Below, piece by piece: positions 14,211 to 22,337 of a stretch of 37,306 nucleotides of DNA. This DNA comes from DAOUBP01 sp034432655 (lineage in GTDB: Bacteria; Chloroflexota; Anaerolineae; CG2-30-64-16): assembly GCA_034432655.1 (NCBI GenBank), contig DAOUBP010000051.1, positions 1 to 37,306 on the forward strand, written 5' to 3'. Below the pieces are notes generated by a model that ran no database searches, was not told the origin of the DNA, and saw nothing but the letters and a program-made list of their open reading frames with translations. The number at the start of each line of letters is the position of its first letter. Position 1 is the first letter of the stretch. The position numbers and the translations under genes were made by a program.

Positions 14211-14912
14211 ATGCCAGAGTTGAAAGAGGGTTGCGTCAAACCCGCTCGCGGGCCGATCCTGCCCGCGCCACCGCCCCCGGCCGCGGGGGCCATCCCATCA
14301 TCACAGGAGGTGCCCAAAATGCTTGCCAAGGTCGGCAAAGAGGCCATTGATTTCGAAGCGACCGCGTTCATCGAGGGCGTGGGCTTCCAGCCCGTCAAGC
14401 TCTCGGACTACAAGGGCAAGTGGATCGTCCTCTGCTTCTACCCCGGCGACTTCACCTTCGTTTGACCCACCGAGCTGGCGGCGGTCGCCGCCATCTACGA
14501 CGAGCTGAAGGCCATGGACGTCGTTGTGCTGGCCATGAGCACCGACAGCCGTTTCGTGCACAAGATCTGGCAGGAACAGGAACTCTCCAAGATGGTGAAG
14601 GGCGGGGTGCCCTTCCCGATGCTGTCCGATGCCGGGGGCAAGGTGGGGACGATCTACGGCGTGTACGACGAGGCGGCCGGTGTGGACATCCGCGGCCGTT
14701 TCATCATTGACCCCGATTTCGTGATCCGTGCGATGGAGGTGCTGACGCCGGAGGTGGGCCGCAATCCCAAGGAACTGGTGCGGCAGGTGAAGGCGTTCCA
14801 GCACGTGCGCGCCACCGGCGAAGTGACCCCATCGGGCTGGGAGCCCGGCCAGGTGACCCTCAAGCCCGGGCCGGCGCTGGTCGGCAAGGTCTGGGAAGTC
14901 TGGAAGCCATAA
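14211..14912 (+). CDS. AhpC/Prx1-type peroxiredoxin, probable selenoprotein (UGA at peroxidatic site)
   Basis: A peroxiredoxin whose frame is split only by a TGA at 14463-14465. Upstream it reads LCFYPGDFTFV and downstream PTELAAVAAIYDELK, so TGA stands exactly where AhpC-type enzymes have the peroxidatic cysteine (FTFVCPTE). Read as selenocysteine, the product is 233 residues with U85 (or 197 with U49 from an alternative ATG at 14319 that also has a strong ribosome site, GGAGGTG). A SECIS-like hairpin follows the UGA. The resolving-Cys region (EVCP in AhpC) reads GEVTPSGW, so the usual second cysteine is Thr and no Cys remains after U. It is expected to reduce peroxides using an outside thiol donor. 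Known precedent: PrxU of Eubacterium acidaminophilum. Alternative: a nonsense mutation. Confidence 0.8.
14463..14493 (+). promoter_or_regulatory. UGA plus SECIS-like hairpin
   Basis: The in-frame TGA (14463-14465) is followed by a hairpin with TGGCGGC (14476-14482), loop GGTC (14483-14486) and GCCGCCA (14487-14493). The loop begins 17 bases after the UGA and starts with G, which fits the distance and loop rules proposed for bacterial SECIS elements. The hairpin lies in codons for LAAVAA, which are also typical of the family. Confidence 0.6.
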
Positions 14913-14940
14913 GCTGAACGGATGGCGGCCGTCGAGCAGA

Positions 14941-15010
14941 GCTCACACGGAGACACAAAGACACAAAGAATCTGTTGGTGCTCTTTGTGTCTCCGTGTCT
15001 TTGTGTGAGC
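14941..15010. repeat. Large imperfect inverted repeat after the peroxiredoxin
   Basis: GCTCACACGGAGACACAAAG at the left and its near complement at the right, 29-bp arms with four mismatches around a 12-base centre. Arms are built from ACACAAAG/ACACGGAG units. It lies 28 bp after the peroxiredoxin stop and could act as a transcript end or as another dispersed element; the right arm is followed by TTTTAG. Confidence 0.7.
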
Positions 15011-15027
15011 TTTTAGCAGAGCTGCAT

Positions 15028-15060
15028 ACGTGCCAGGCACCTGTCAGGTGCCTGGCACGT
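15028..15060. repeat. Palindromic repeat, copy 7
   Basis: A 33-bp palindrome, ACGTGCCAGGCACCTG, 1-base centre, complement. It ends 18 bp before the TTG start chosen for the MBL-fold gene. Confidence 0.9.
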
Positions 15061-15078
15061 GCGAAGGCGGATTTTGAC

Positions 15079-15945
15079 TTGAAACTTACCTGTCTGGTAG
15101 ACAACGCGGTGCAGTCCGGTTCTGGCCTGTGGGGCGAACACGGGCTGGCCTACTTGATCGAGGCGGCCGGCCGACGGGTCCTTTACGACACCGGGCAGAG
15201 CGGGACCGTTTTGCTGCACAACCTGAAGCAGCTCGGCGTGGATCCGGCTTCGTTGGATGCCATCGCCATCAGCCACGCACACTATGACCACACCGGCGGC
15301 CTGCCGGCCCTGTTGCCTCATCTGCGGCCGGGCATTCCCCTCTTCGCCAACCCCGACCTTTTCCGCGAACGGTTCAGCCGCCGCGACGACGGCTCTGCCA
15401 GGCGCATCGGGCTGCCGCTGAGCCGGGAGGAGCTGGCCGCGCATTTTGAGCTGAAGCTGAGCCCCGCGCCGCAGGAGATCGCACCGGGGGTCTGGACCAC
15501 GGGCGAGATCGGCGAGCGGGCCGAATTCGAGGGCCGCAGCAAGGGGCACCTGATGGCCGAAGGGGATGCGCTCGTCCCCGATGCCTATCGGGACGACATG
15601 GCGCTGGTCCTGCGCACTCCTGAGGCCGAGACGGGCGCGGGGCGCCGGGGTGACCGTCTGACACTCCTCTGCGGCTGCTGCCACGCCGGCCTGCTCAACA
15701 CCCTGGCGCACGTGGCGCGTATCTTCCCGGAACCCGTGGCGCGGATCGTCGGCGGCCTGCACCTGGCGGGCGTGGCTGAACGCGACCTGCAGCGCGCCTG
15801 CGACGCATTGCAGGCCATGCCGACGCTGGAACGCGTTTACGCCAGCCACTGCACCGGCGAAACGGCCTTCCTGGCCCTCGCGCAAGCCCTGGGCCCCGGC
15901 GTCGTGCGCACGGCCCCGGCCGGTGCGGTAATTGAGCTTGCGTAA
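15079..15945 (+). CDS. MBL-fold metallo-hydrolase
   Basis: A 288-residue metallo-beta-lactamase-fold protein with the zinc motif HAHYDH at 66-71 and further metal-ligand candidates (CGCCHAGLLNT near 194-204). The start is probably TTG 15079: AAGGCGG lies 8 bases upstream, and the protein then begins MKLTCLVDNAVQ, the usual family N-terminus. An upstream ATG at 14995 would translate palindrome copy 7 as part of the protein and is less likely. The sequence resembles the group related to methyl-dihydropterin synthase-like MBL enzymes, but that name is weakly founded. It follows the peroxiredoxin; no functional link is proven. Confidence 0.82.
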   Translation: MKLTCLVDNAVQSGSGLWGEHGLAYLIEAAGRRVLYDTGQSGTVLLHNLKQLGVDPASLDAIAISHAHYDHTGGLPALLPHLRPGIPLFANPDLFRERFSRRDDGSARRIGLPLSREELAAHFELKLSPAPQEIAPGVWTTGEIGERAEFEGRSKGHLMAEGDALVPDAYRDDMALVLRTPEAETGAGRRGDRLTLLCGCCHAGLLNTLAHVARIFPEPVARIVGGLHLAGVAERDLQRACDALQAMPTLERVYASHCTGETAFLALAQALGPGVVRTAPAGAVIELA

Positions 15946-16043
15946 GGATCTCATCGCCCTATCAACGATAGCCGCTGGATAGCCGGGTAATACCCTGCAT
16001 CCATACAAACCAATCAATCCCGACAAGTCTCACAGGAGAACAC

Positions 16044-19000
16044 ATGAACAGGTTCCTTGCCCTACTGATCTCTGTATTGGTAATCGCTGTCGTCTGCCTT
16101 GTTGCCACCCTGCCCGCCGAAGCTACCAGCGGCGTCTTCCCCTCTGAGCCCTTCAACGGCATGCAGATCACTTATTCGGTAAGCGGTGCGCAGCTGGACG
16201 AGCCACCCACTGATGTCTTCGATTTCACCACCTCACGCACCTATAGCAGCGGACGCTTAACTGGCTCCGTGCTGCGCGTCTCCGGCCACGTGACGCAGGT
16301 CTGGGGCTACGGCGCTTCGGTGTACGTGGAGGTGACTGCCGGAGGCAACCGGCAGGGCTTCTCGGCCGAGGGCAACAATCCCTGGAACCAGAGTTTCGAC
16401 GTTTCGGTTCCCATCCCGGCCGGAGCGACCACCGGCAGCTTCAGCATCTCCATGACTGGCTACTACAACGTCGGCACGCGCGGCCTTGTCGTGCGCGGCT
16501 ACATGGACAACAACGCGCCGACCCGCACGCCAACTGCCACGCCAACGCGGACCGTCACGCCCACCCCCACCGTCACGCCCACCCCGGCCATTGACATTTC
16601 CGTCAAGGCTGCGGAATACACCCAGGTGATCCAGTGCCTGGATCAATCGGTCGGAGCCACCAACTGCGCCGACAACGCCGTGCCACTGGTCAAGGATAAG
16701 ACCACCATCGTCAGGGTCTATCCGCAAGTCCAGGTGGTGAGCGGCGTTTTCCGGGGGGCCACCATCAATGCCGACCTGGTCATGGATGCGCCCGCGTCCG
16801 GTTCGGTTGCATCGCTCAACGGACCCATCCAACTCAAAGCTGCGCCAGACCGTAACCAGCTCAACGACTCCCTTAACTTCCGTCTGCCTGCAGCATGGAC
16901 ACAGTACAGCACTATCAGCCTGCACATCGAACTCAACGCCGACCATGCTCTGCCTGAGAGCAACTACGCCAACAATCGCCGCGACATGACGCTTACGTTC
17001 GACCAGCGGCAGGGGCTGTCGGTGCTCTATGTGCCGGTGGGGGTTGCTCTGCCTGGCTCGGCGCCGGTGCTCCCGAACGAGGTTTTCATCCGCCGGGCCT
17101 GTTACTACGTACAGAAGATGTATCCCTTGCCCGATGGAGGCCTGCGCTGCCTGCGGGGCGCCACCAAATGGTATCACAAGCCGCTGCAGACGGTGGAGGA
17201 GCAGATCGCCTTCGTTAAGTGGCTTGCCAAGCTCTACGCCCATGCGGATTTGCTGCAAGCGACCGAGTCCTACGACCAGATCGTAGGGTTTGTGGCAGCG
17301 GGAACCTCCGGCAACCTGGGTTGGTCCGACCCGCGCTGGATATTGCCGGCCGGCTCGGGCAGGGCCAGCTTCAACCAGGATGGCTGGGTGGCCGGCTATT
17401 CTATGGCTCATGAGCTGGGGCACAACCTGGGGCTGCGCCACCCCAGCAAGGTGAACAACGCCGATGCCTGCGGTGCCAGGGACCCCCAGTCCACCTGGCC
17501 CTACGACAACGCCACCATCCAGGAAGTGGGGTTGGATCCGTTCAAGAACGGCCAGGGCGAGGTCAAGCCGAGCACCAGGAAAGATGTGATGAGCTACTGC
17601 GTTGACTTGGGCGCCCAATCGGTTGCGCCAATCTGGATCTCCCCATTCTCCTATCACCGGCTCTACATGGCCGACAGCCAGCCCACAGCGCAACTGGCAG
17701 GCGCTCAAACGCAGCAAGAGGTGGTCGTCCTCAGCGGTATGATCACTTCAGCGGGCACAGCAACGATTGATCCTCTCGTCCGCCTGTCCACCACCAAGGT
17801 ATTGACCCAGCCGCCTGCCGGTTCTGGCTACTGCCTGGAGTTGCAGAACGGGACGGGAACGGTGTTGAGCCGCACCTGTTTCGACGTGGACTTCCTGGAC
17901 AACGACTTCAATCCTGTGGATCAGGAAAGCTTCTTTTTCACCCTGCCCTTCCCTGCCGGTACGCAGCGCGTGGTGCTTAAGCGCGGCACTACCGTCCTGG
18001 CGACACGCGCGGCCAGCGCCCACGCGCCAGCGGTGACGATCACCGCGCCAACGGCCGGTGTTGCCTGGAACGGCCCACAGACCATCCGATGGACGGCGAC
18101 CGACGCCGATGGCGATGCGCTGGAGTTCAGCCTGCTCTACAGCAAAGATGGAGGTACGAGCTGGCTGCCTATCGCCGTCGAGCTGACGGAGACGAGCTAT
18201 GCGCTGGACATGGCCGAGTTTCCCGGCGGCACCCAGGCACGCATCCGCGTGCTGGCCAGCGATGGCTTCCACACGACCAGCGCCGATGCTGGGCCGTTCA
18301 CGGTGTCCCGCAAAGCCCCACGCCCGGTCATCGTTGAGCCCGAGGACGGTGCGGTTGTGCGTCCGGGCCAGCCGATCGTGCTGGTAGGTGATGGCGACGA
18401 CCTTGAGGATGGCGCCCTGAACCGGAACACGTTCTCGTGGAGCTCAGACCTGGTGGGGTCTCTCGGCCAGGGGGGCCGGGTAGACCTGGCCGGCCTGCCA
18501 AGAGGCGACCACCTCATCACACTTCAGGCGCGCGATACCGATGGACAGACCGGCTCTCACACCATCACCGTGCATGTTCGCCCAGCATACACTTATCTGC
18601 CGTTGACCCTGAAGCAGGCAAGCCAGGCGACCTGGCAAACGATCTTCGCCGATGGTTTCGAGGCTAGCTTCCCTGGCCCCTGGCAGCGCTTCGGCAATCC
18701 TGGTTGGGGGTGGACGAACTGCAAGGCGGATGCAGGCAGTTACAGCGTCTGGCCGGCAGCAGCCGGTAACGGTGCGGTGACACCGTGTGTGGACGTCTAT
18801 CCCAATAACCTGAACGCCTGGCTGGTCTACGGCCCCTTTGACCTCAGCGGCGCCACGGCCGCCGAGGTGACCTTCCGGCGTTGGCAGAAGACCGAGAAGG
18901 ATCACGACTACTTCAAATGGATGGCCTCGGTAGACGACCAGTACTACTACGGTTGGCGGAGCAGCGGCAACACCGAAGGGTGGAATTCCGTCACCTTTGA

Positions 19001-19256
19001 CTTGAGTGCTGTCCCCACCCTGGGTGATCTGCGTGGCCGATCCCAGGTATGGATTGCCTTCGTCATGCAAAGCGATGGCAGCGCTGGCGACGTGGGCGTT
19101 TTCGTGGACGAGGTGGCGGTCCGCAAGCGCGCTGGCGTCGCCATGGCAGCCGACATGCCCGAGATGCCTGACATGTCCAGTGGCTCGGCTGATCTCATAC
19201 CGGCGTACGAGCTGCGCTACCAGCCGGATGATCTCACCGAGGCTCCGACCCGGTGA
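16044..19256 (+). CDS. Secreted metzincin-like zinc metalloprotease, multidomain
   Basis: A 1070-residue exported protein. The signal peptide is at 1-28, and ACAGGAGA precedes the ATG. An N-terminal beta-rich domain (about 30-155) leads to a Thr/Pro linker (about 156-181), then a CARDB-like domain (about 182-320). The protease core carries HELGHNLGLRH (H456, E457, H460, H466) and a Met-turn with M516 (DVMSYC), the metzincin pattern. Two Ig-like domains follow (about 665-855; ADADGDALEFSLLYSKDGG and DGQTGSHTITV), then a C-terminal beta-sandwich (about 865-1030; FADGFEASFPGPWQ) like those of secreted peptidases. It probably degrades external protein. It is a stand-alone gene. Confidence 0.85.
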   Translation: MNRFLALLISVLVIAVVCLVATLPAEATSGVFPSEPFNGMQITYSVSGAQLDEPPTDVFDFTTSRTYSSGRLTGSVLRVSGHVTQVWGYGASVYVEVTAGGNRQGFSAEGNNPWNQSFDVSVPIPAGATTGSFSISMTGYYNVGTRGLVVRGYMDNNAPTRTPTATPTRTVTPTPTVTPTPAIDISVKAAEYTQVIQCLDQSVGATNCADNAVPLVKDKTTIVRVYPQVQVVSGVFRGATINADLVMDAPASGSVASLNGPIQLKAAPDRNQLNDSLNFRLPAAWTQYSTISLHIELNADHALPESNYANNRRDMTLTFDQRQGLSVLYVPVGVALPGSAPVLPNEVFIRRACYYVQKMYPLPDGGLRCLRGATKWYHKPLQTVEEQIAFVKWLAKLYAHADLLQATESYDQIVGFVAAGTSGNLGWSDPRWILPAGSGRASFNQDGWVAGYSMAHELGHNLGLRHPSKVNNADACGARDPQSTWPYDNATIQEVGLDPFKNGQGEVKPSTRKDVMSYCVDLGAQSVAPIWISPFSYHRLYMADSQPTAQLAGAQTQQEVVVLSGMITSAGTATIDPLVRLSTTKVLTQPPAGSGYCLELQNGTGTVLSRTCFDVDFLDNDFNPVDQESFFFTLPFPAGTQRVVLKRGTTVLATRAASAHAPAVTITAPTAGVAWNGPQTIRWTATDADGDALEFSLLYSKDGGTSWLPIAVELTETSYALDMAEFPGGTQARIRVLASDGFHTTSADAGPFTVSRKAPRPVIVEPEDGAVVRPGQPIVLVGDGDDLEDGALNRNTFSWSSDLVGSLGQGGRVDLAGLPRGDHLITLQARDTDGQTGSHTITVHVRPAYTYLPLTLKQASQATWQTIFADGFEASFPGPWQRFGNPGWGWTNCKADAGSYSVWPAAAGNGAVTPCVDVYPNNLNAWLVYGPFDLSGATAAEVTFRRWQKTEKDHDYFKWMASVDDQYYYGWRSSGNTEGWNSVTFDLSAVPTLGDLRGRSQVWIAFVMQSDGSAGDVGVFVDEVAVRKRAGVAMAADMPEMPDMSSGSADLIPAYELRYQPDDLTEAPTR

Positions 19257-19379
19257 CTTTACCGCTGCGACGGGAAAGGAAGGATGAGTTCGGTTGAGCG
19301 ACAAATACGCTGAGGAACATCTGAATCCTGTTGACCTGCTGGTCAAGGCTATTCCCAAACACATTAGCCCGTCCAACGG

Positions 19380-19607
19380 GTGGTCGTGGAGATTAACACC
19401 CTGCTGTTGGCCTACGTCGGCGCGTCGTTGCCTCTTTTCCTGCTCATGGCGAGCCTCGACGTGCCTCTGGGGCAAACCCTCAACCGCGAGTTCCTGGCCG
19501 AGGAGATCGTGCGCACCCTGGCCGGCAGCCTGGGCCTGATCCTGGCCGTGCCGGCCACCAGCCTGCTGGCCGGCCTGATGGCGGAGCGATGGATGGCCGA
19601 GGCGTGA
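19380..19607 (+). pseudogene. YibE/F family C-terminal remnant
   Basis: About 75 codons that match only the last part of YibE/F membrane proteins: INTLLLAYVGASLPL, then LNREFLAEEIVRTL and SLGLILAVPATSLLAGLM. Complete members have several hundred residues and multiple membrane spans, but here the upstream 120 bp (19260-19379) shows no matching frame. The first codon is GTG, but no good ribosome site is visible. It lies between the protease and the VapBC pair, where remnants are common. It could be translated as a two-helix peptide, but deletion is more likely. Confidence 0.65.
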
Positions 19608-19711
19608 GTTGGGGATTGCGGCGCTCTGGTGTCGCTCTTTTTTGCTGCTCGAATGGAGCGGGGACCCGTCGCTGCAATCCAAATGACACGACTTATCAGG
19701 TCAGCCGATTT

Positions 19712-19740
19712 GTGACAGAAGAGGACAGTCGTGCTATAGT
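19712..19740 (+). promoter_or_regulatory. Promoter of the VapBC operon
   Basis: GTGACA (19712-19717), a 17-bp spacer and TATAGT (19735-19740), with an extended -10 TGC just before it. Matches are 5/6 and 5/6. It lies 37 bp before the antitoxin start. Autoregulation by VapBC is expected from the family. Confidence 0.65.
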
Positions 19741-19777
19741 TATATTACAATGCCGGTTCGTTCGGGAGATGTAAGAT

Positions 19778-19990
19778 ATGGAAGCAGTCACCATTTCCTC
19801 AAAGTTCCAGATCGTTATTCCGGCCGCCATTCGGGAGAAATACGCGGTGAAGCCCGGTTATAAGGCTGTTTTCATCCCCTTCGAGAATTCTTTACGCGTG
19901 GTGTTCGTCCCGCCGATTGAGCAGTCACGCGGCATGTTCCCCGGCCTGAATACCGATCCGCAGCGTGAAGAGGAGGATGAGCCGCGATGA
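19778..19990 (+). CDS. VapB-type antitoxin (AbrB/SpoVT fold)
   Basis: A 70-residue antitoxin. The N-terminal swapped-hairpin AbrB fold is seen in VTISSKFQIVIPAAIREKY, followed by an acidic tail (REEEDEPR) that would bind the toxin. GGGAG precedes the ATG. The last four bases overlap the VapC start (ATGA), so the pair is translationally coupled. It binds and neutralises the PIN toxin and probably represses the promoter at 19712. Confidence 0.9.
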   Translation: MEAVTISSKFQIVIPAAIREKYAVKPGYKAVFIPFENSLRVVFVPPIEQSRGMFPGLNTDPQREEEDEPR

Positions 19991-20361
19991 ATGTGGTGGA
20001 TTCAAGCGGCTGGCTGGAATACTTTGCCGACGGACAGAATGCCGGTTTCTTCGCCCCGGCGATCGAAGATGAGGACAACCTGCTCGTCCCGGTCATTTGT
20101 CTGTACGAAGTGTTCCGGCGTCTTTGGCAGCAGCGCGGCAAGGAAGAGGCTCTGCTGGGCGTTAGCCGCCTCTACCGCGGGCACATCCTACCGGTTAGCG
20201 ATGAGATCGCCTTGCTGGGCGCGCAAGTTTCCCTTGAATACGGCCTGGCGCTAGCCGATAGCCTCATCTATGCCAGCGCTCGCGCCCACAACGCCGTGCT
20301 CTGGACGCAAGACGCGCATTTTGCTGGCCGGGAAGGGGTTCGCTATGTCGAAAAGCGCTGA
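19987..20361 (+). CDS. VapC-type PIN-domain toxin
   Basis: A 124-residue PIN ribonuclease. Acidic metal-site candidates are D5 (VVDSSGW), E41 (LYEVFRR), D91 (LADSLIYA) and D109 (TQDAHF). The ATGA overlap with the antitoxin and the gene order are those of VapBC modules. PIN toxins cut tRNA or rRNA when freed from antitoxin; the target here is not known. All four acidic sites are present, so it is probably active. Confidence 0.92.
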   Translation: MNVVDSSGWLEYFADGQNAGFFAPAIEDEDNLLVPVICLYEVFRRLWQQRGKEEALLGVSRLYRGHILPVSDEIALLGAQVSLEYGLALADSLIYASARAHNAVLWTQDAHFAGREGVRYVEKR

Positions 20362-20400
20362 CTACGTGGCCGGAATTCAACGACAGGAGTTTCGTTCGAC

Positions 20401-21213
20401 ATGAGCATCACCAAACGCTTGGACGACGCACGCAAGGCTTTTGCGCGGGGCGATGTGGCGGGTTCGGCCGCCGCGCACGACTTCCGGCGCATCGCCCACG
20501 CCGCGCGCGAACAGCACGCCGGCAGCGGCGCGCAATACCTGGGCGACCTGGTGTACGGCGGGTTGGACGGCATCATCACCACCTTTGCCGTGGTCAGCGG
20601 GGTGGCCGGCGCCAACCTGGGCACCGGCGTGATCCTGATCATGGGCCTGGCGAACCTGCTGGCCGACGGCTTCTCCATGGCCACCGGGGCCTATCTTTCG
20701 ACCAAGAGCGAACAGGAATACTATGAGCAGGAGCGCCGACGGGAAGAATGGGAGGTGGATCACTTCCCGGAGGGGGAGCGCGCCGAGCTGTACGAGCTGT
20801 ACCGGGCGCGCGGCTATCCTGAAGAAGATGCAGAGCAGTTAGTGGCCATCCAGAGCCGGGACAAGACCCGTTGGGTGGACGCCATGATGCTGGAAGAACT
20901 GCAAATGCTGCGCGATGACAGCAACCCGCTGCTGAACGCCGCGGCAACCCTGTTCGCGTTCATTGTGGCCGGCAGCGTGCCCTTGCTGATCTACCTGCTG
21001 GGGCTGGCCGTGCCGGTGCCGGCGGGACTCTCCTTCCCGATCTCTTTGGGGCTTTCGGCGGCCGCGCTCTTCGGCCTGGGCGCGGCCAAGGTGCTGGTGA
21101 CCGGCCAGCGGCCGCTGCGCAGCGGGCTGGAGATGCTGCTGGTCGGCGGGCTGGCCGCGGCCGTGGCCTACGCCGTCGGCGCGCTGCTGCGCGGGCTGGG
21201 CGTGCAAGGGTGA
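20401..21213 (+). CDS. VIT1/CCC1-family metal transporter
   Basis: A 270-residue membrane protein of the VIT1/CCC1 family, which transports Fe2+ or Mn2+. VYGGLDGIITTFAVVSGVAG (about 51-70) is the first family helix; a cytosolic Glu-rich helical section (about 101-150, with EQEYYEQERRREEWE) corresponds to the metal-binding domain; further membrane segments follow at about 185-265. GACAGGAG lies about 15 bases before the ATG. It is convergent with the PfkB gene, with 98 bp between stops. It may store or export iron, in line with the Fe-S emphasis of the region. Confidence 0.88.
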   Translation: MSITKRLDDARKAFARGDVAGSAAAHDFRRIAHAAREQHAGSGAQYLGDLVYGGLDGIITTFAVVSGVAGANLGTGVILIMGLANLLADGFSMATGAYLSTKSEQEYYEQERRREEWEVDHFPEGERAELYELYRARGYPEEDAEQLVAIQSRDKTRWVDAMMLEELQMLRDDSNPLLNAAATLFAFIVAGSVPLLIYLLGLAVPVPAGLSFPISLGLSAAALFGLGAAKVLVTGQRPLRSGLEMLLVGGLAAAVAYAVGALLRGLGVQG

Positions 21214-21311
21214 CCATGTCTGGCCCCCTGATTTTTACTGCTGCTGGGGGACAGGATCGTTGCCATGGGCCGCGGCACCGCGGTGAACGGCCGCGGCCTC
21301 ACTATCACCCA

Positions 21312-22337
21312 TCATTCTGAACTGGGCACCAACAGCTCTCGGATCTGGTCGCGCGACGCGGTGCCGGTGGTGCCGATCTGCTGGATGGTGACTGCGGCGG
21401 CCAGACAGCCGATCTCGGCCGCCTCGGGGACGGTGGCGCCGGCGCACAGCGCAGCCGTGATGCCGGCCATAGTCGCATCCCCCGCGCCCACGATGTCAAT
21501 GGGGCCGGTCACGCGCACAGCGGGGATATGGGTGGGGCCGGCGGTGTGAAACGCCAGGATGCCGTCGGCGCCCAGGGTCAGGAAGACCGGCCGGCCGCTG
21601 CGGCGGTACAGCGCCAGGCCGCACGCCTCGGCTGTCGCCCGATCCGGGTCGCCTTTGAGCTCAGGGTGGATGGCGCGCGCCGCCTCGCGCTGGTTGGGCT
21701 TCAACAGCACGTCGCGGAACAGCCCGATACGTTCTCGCGAGTCGGCGATGAAGACCGTATCCGGATGAGCGCGCGCCAGCGCTGCGATCTCCTCCCGCAC
21801 GCGGCCGGTGATGACACCGCAGTCGGCCTCGGGCACCTGGTCGGCAATGATGACGCCGTGGACGCGCGGGACCAGCTCGCGCAAGCGGCCGATCAACACC
21901 TCCTCAACCTCGGCCGGCAGCGGGCTGCGGTTCTTGATGTCCAGCCGGTTTAGCTCCCGTGCCGACCCATCGGGCTCGCGCAGCAGCGGTTTGGTGTAGG
22001 TGGGGGTGAACCGATCCCCGCGCACGATCAGCGCGTCGGTGTCCACGCCGGTCCGCCACAAACCGCGGATCAATTCGAAACCCTCTCCGTCGTCGCCGAT
22101 CACCCCCAACGCAATGACGTTCACATCCATGGCGCGCAGGTTCGAGGTGACCGTGCCGGCCGCGCCCGGCTGCGGGCGCACTTCGACCACCTGGTGCGCT
22201 TCCAGGCCGGTTTCCAGCGAGACCTCCGCCAGCGCGTGCTCGATGATCAGATATTTGTCCAGGAAGAAATCCCCCACCACCAGGACGGTGCGGTCGGGGA
22301 AGCGGGCGAGGAGGGTGTCCAGGCGGTCGGCATTCAT
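21312..22337 (-). CDS. PfkB-family sugar kinase, RfaE/HldE kinase-domain-like
   Basis: A 341-residue ribokinase-fold enzyme. Key features are VVGDFFLDKY (20-29), GAAGTVTSNL (about 58-67) for the substrate site and GPIDIVGAGDAT with the catalytic Asp near 287. The N-terminal pattern resembles the kinase domain of RfaE/HldE, which phosphorylates heptose-7-phosphate, but there is no nucleotidyltransferase domain. The start overlaps the preceding stop as ATGA. It is the last gene of an operon with a SIS isomerase, ROK kinase and HAD phosphatase downstream of a CUT1 importer. The sugar-phosphate substrate is uncertain. Confidence 0.85.
   Translation of the reverse strand: MNADRLDTLLARFPDRTVLVVGDFFLDKYLIIEHALAEVSLETGLEAHQVVEVRPQPGAAGTVTSNLRAMDVNVIALGVIGDDGEGFELIRGLWRTGVDTDALIVRGDRFTPTYTKPLLREPDGSARELNRLDIKNRSPLPAEVEEVLIGRLRELVPRVHGVIIADQVPEADCGVITGRVREEIAALARAHPDTVFIADSRERIGLFRDVLLKPNQREAARAIHPELKGDPDRATAEACGLALYRRSGRPVFLTLGADGILAFHTAGPTHIPAVRVTGPIDIVGAGDATMAGITAALCAGATVPEAAEIGCLAAAVTIQQIGTTGTASRDQIRELLVPSSE

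Noticed and set aside
14463..14465. Peroxiredoxin as a simple nonsense pseudogene
   Set aside because: The break sits only at the catalytic Cys codon, the rest of the frame is intact for 149 codons and a SECIS-like hairpin follows. Still possible, and listed as the alternative.
21214..21311. Bidirectional terminator between the VIT1 and PfkB genes
   Set aside because: Only a loose CCCCC/GGGGG pairing with a long loop and no U-tract; too weak to call.
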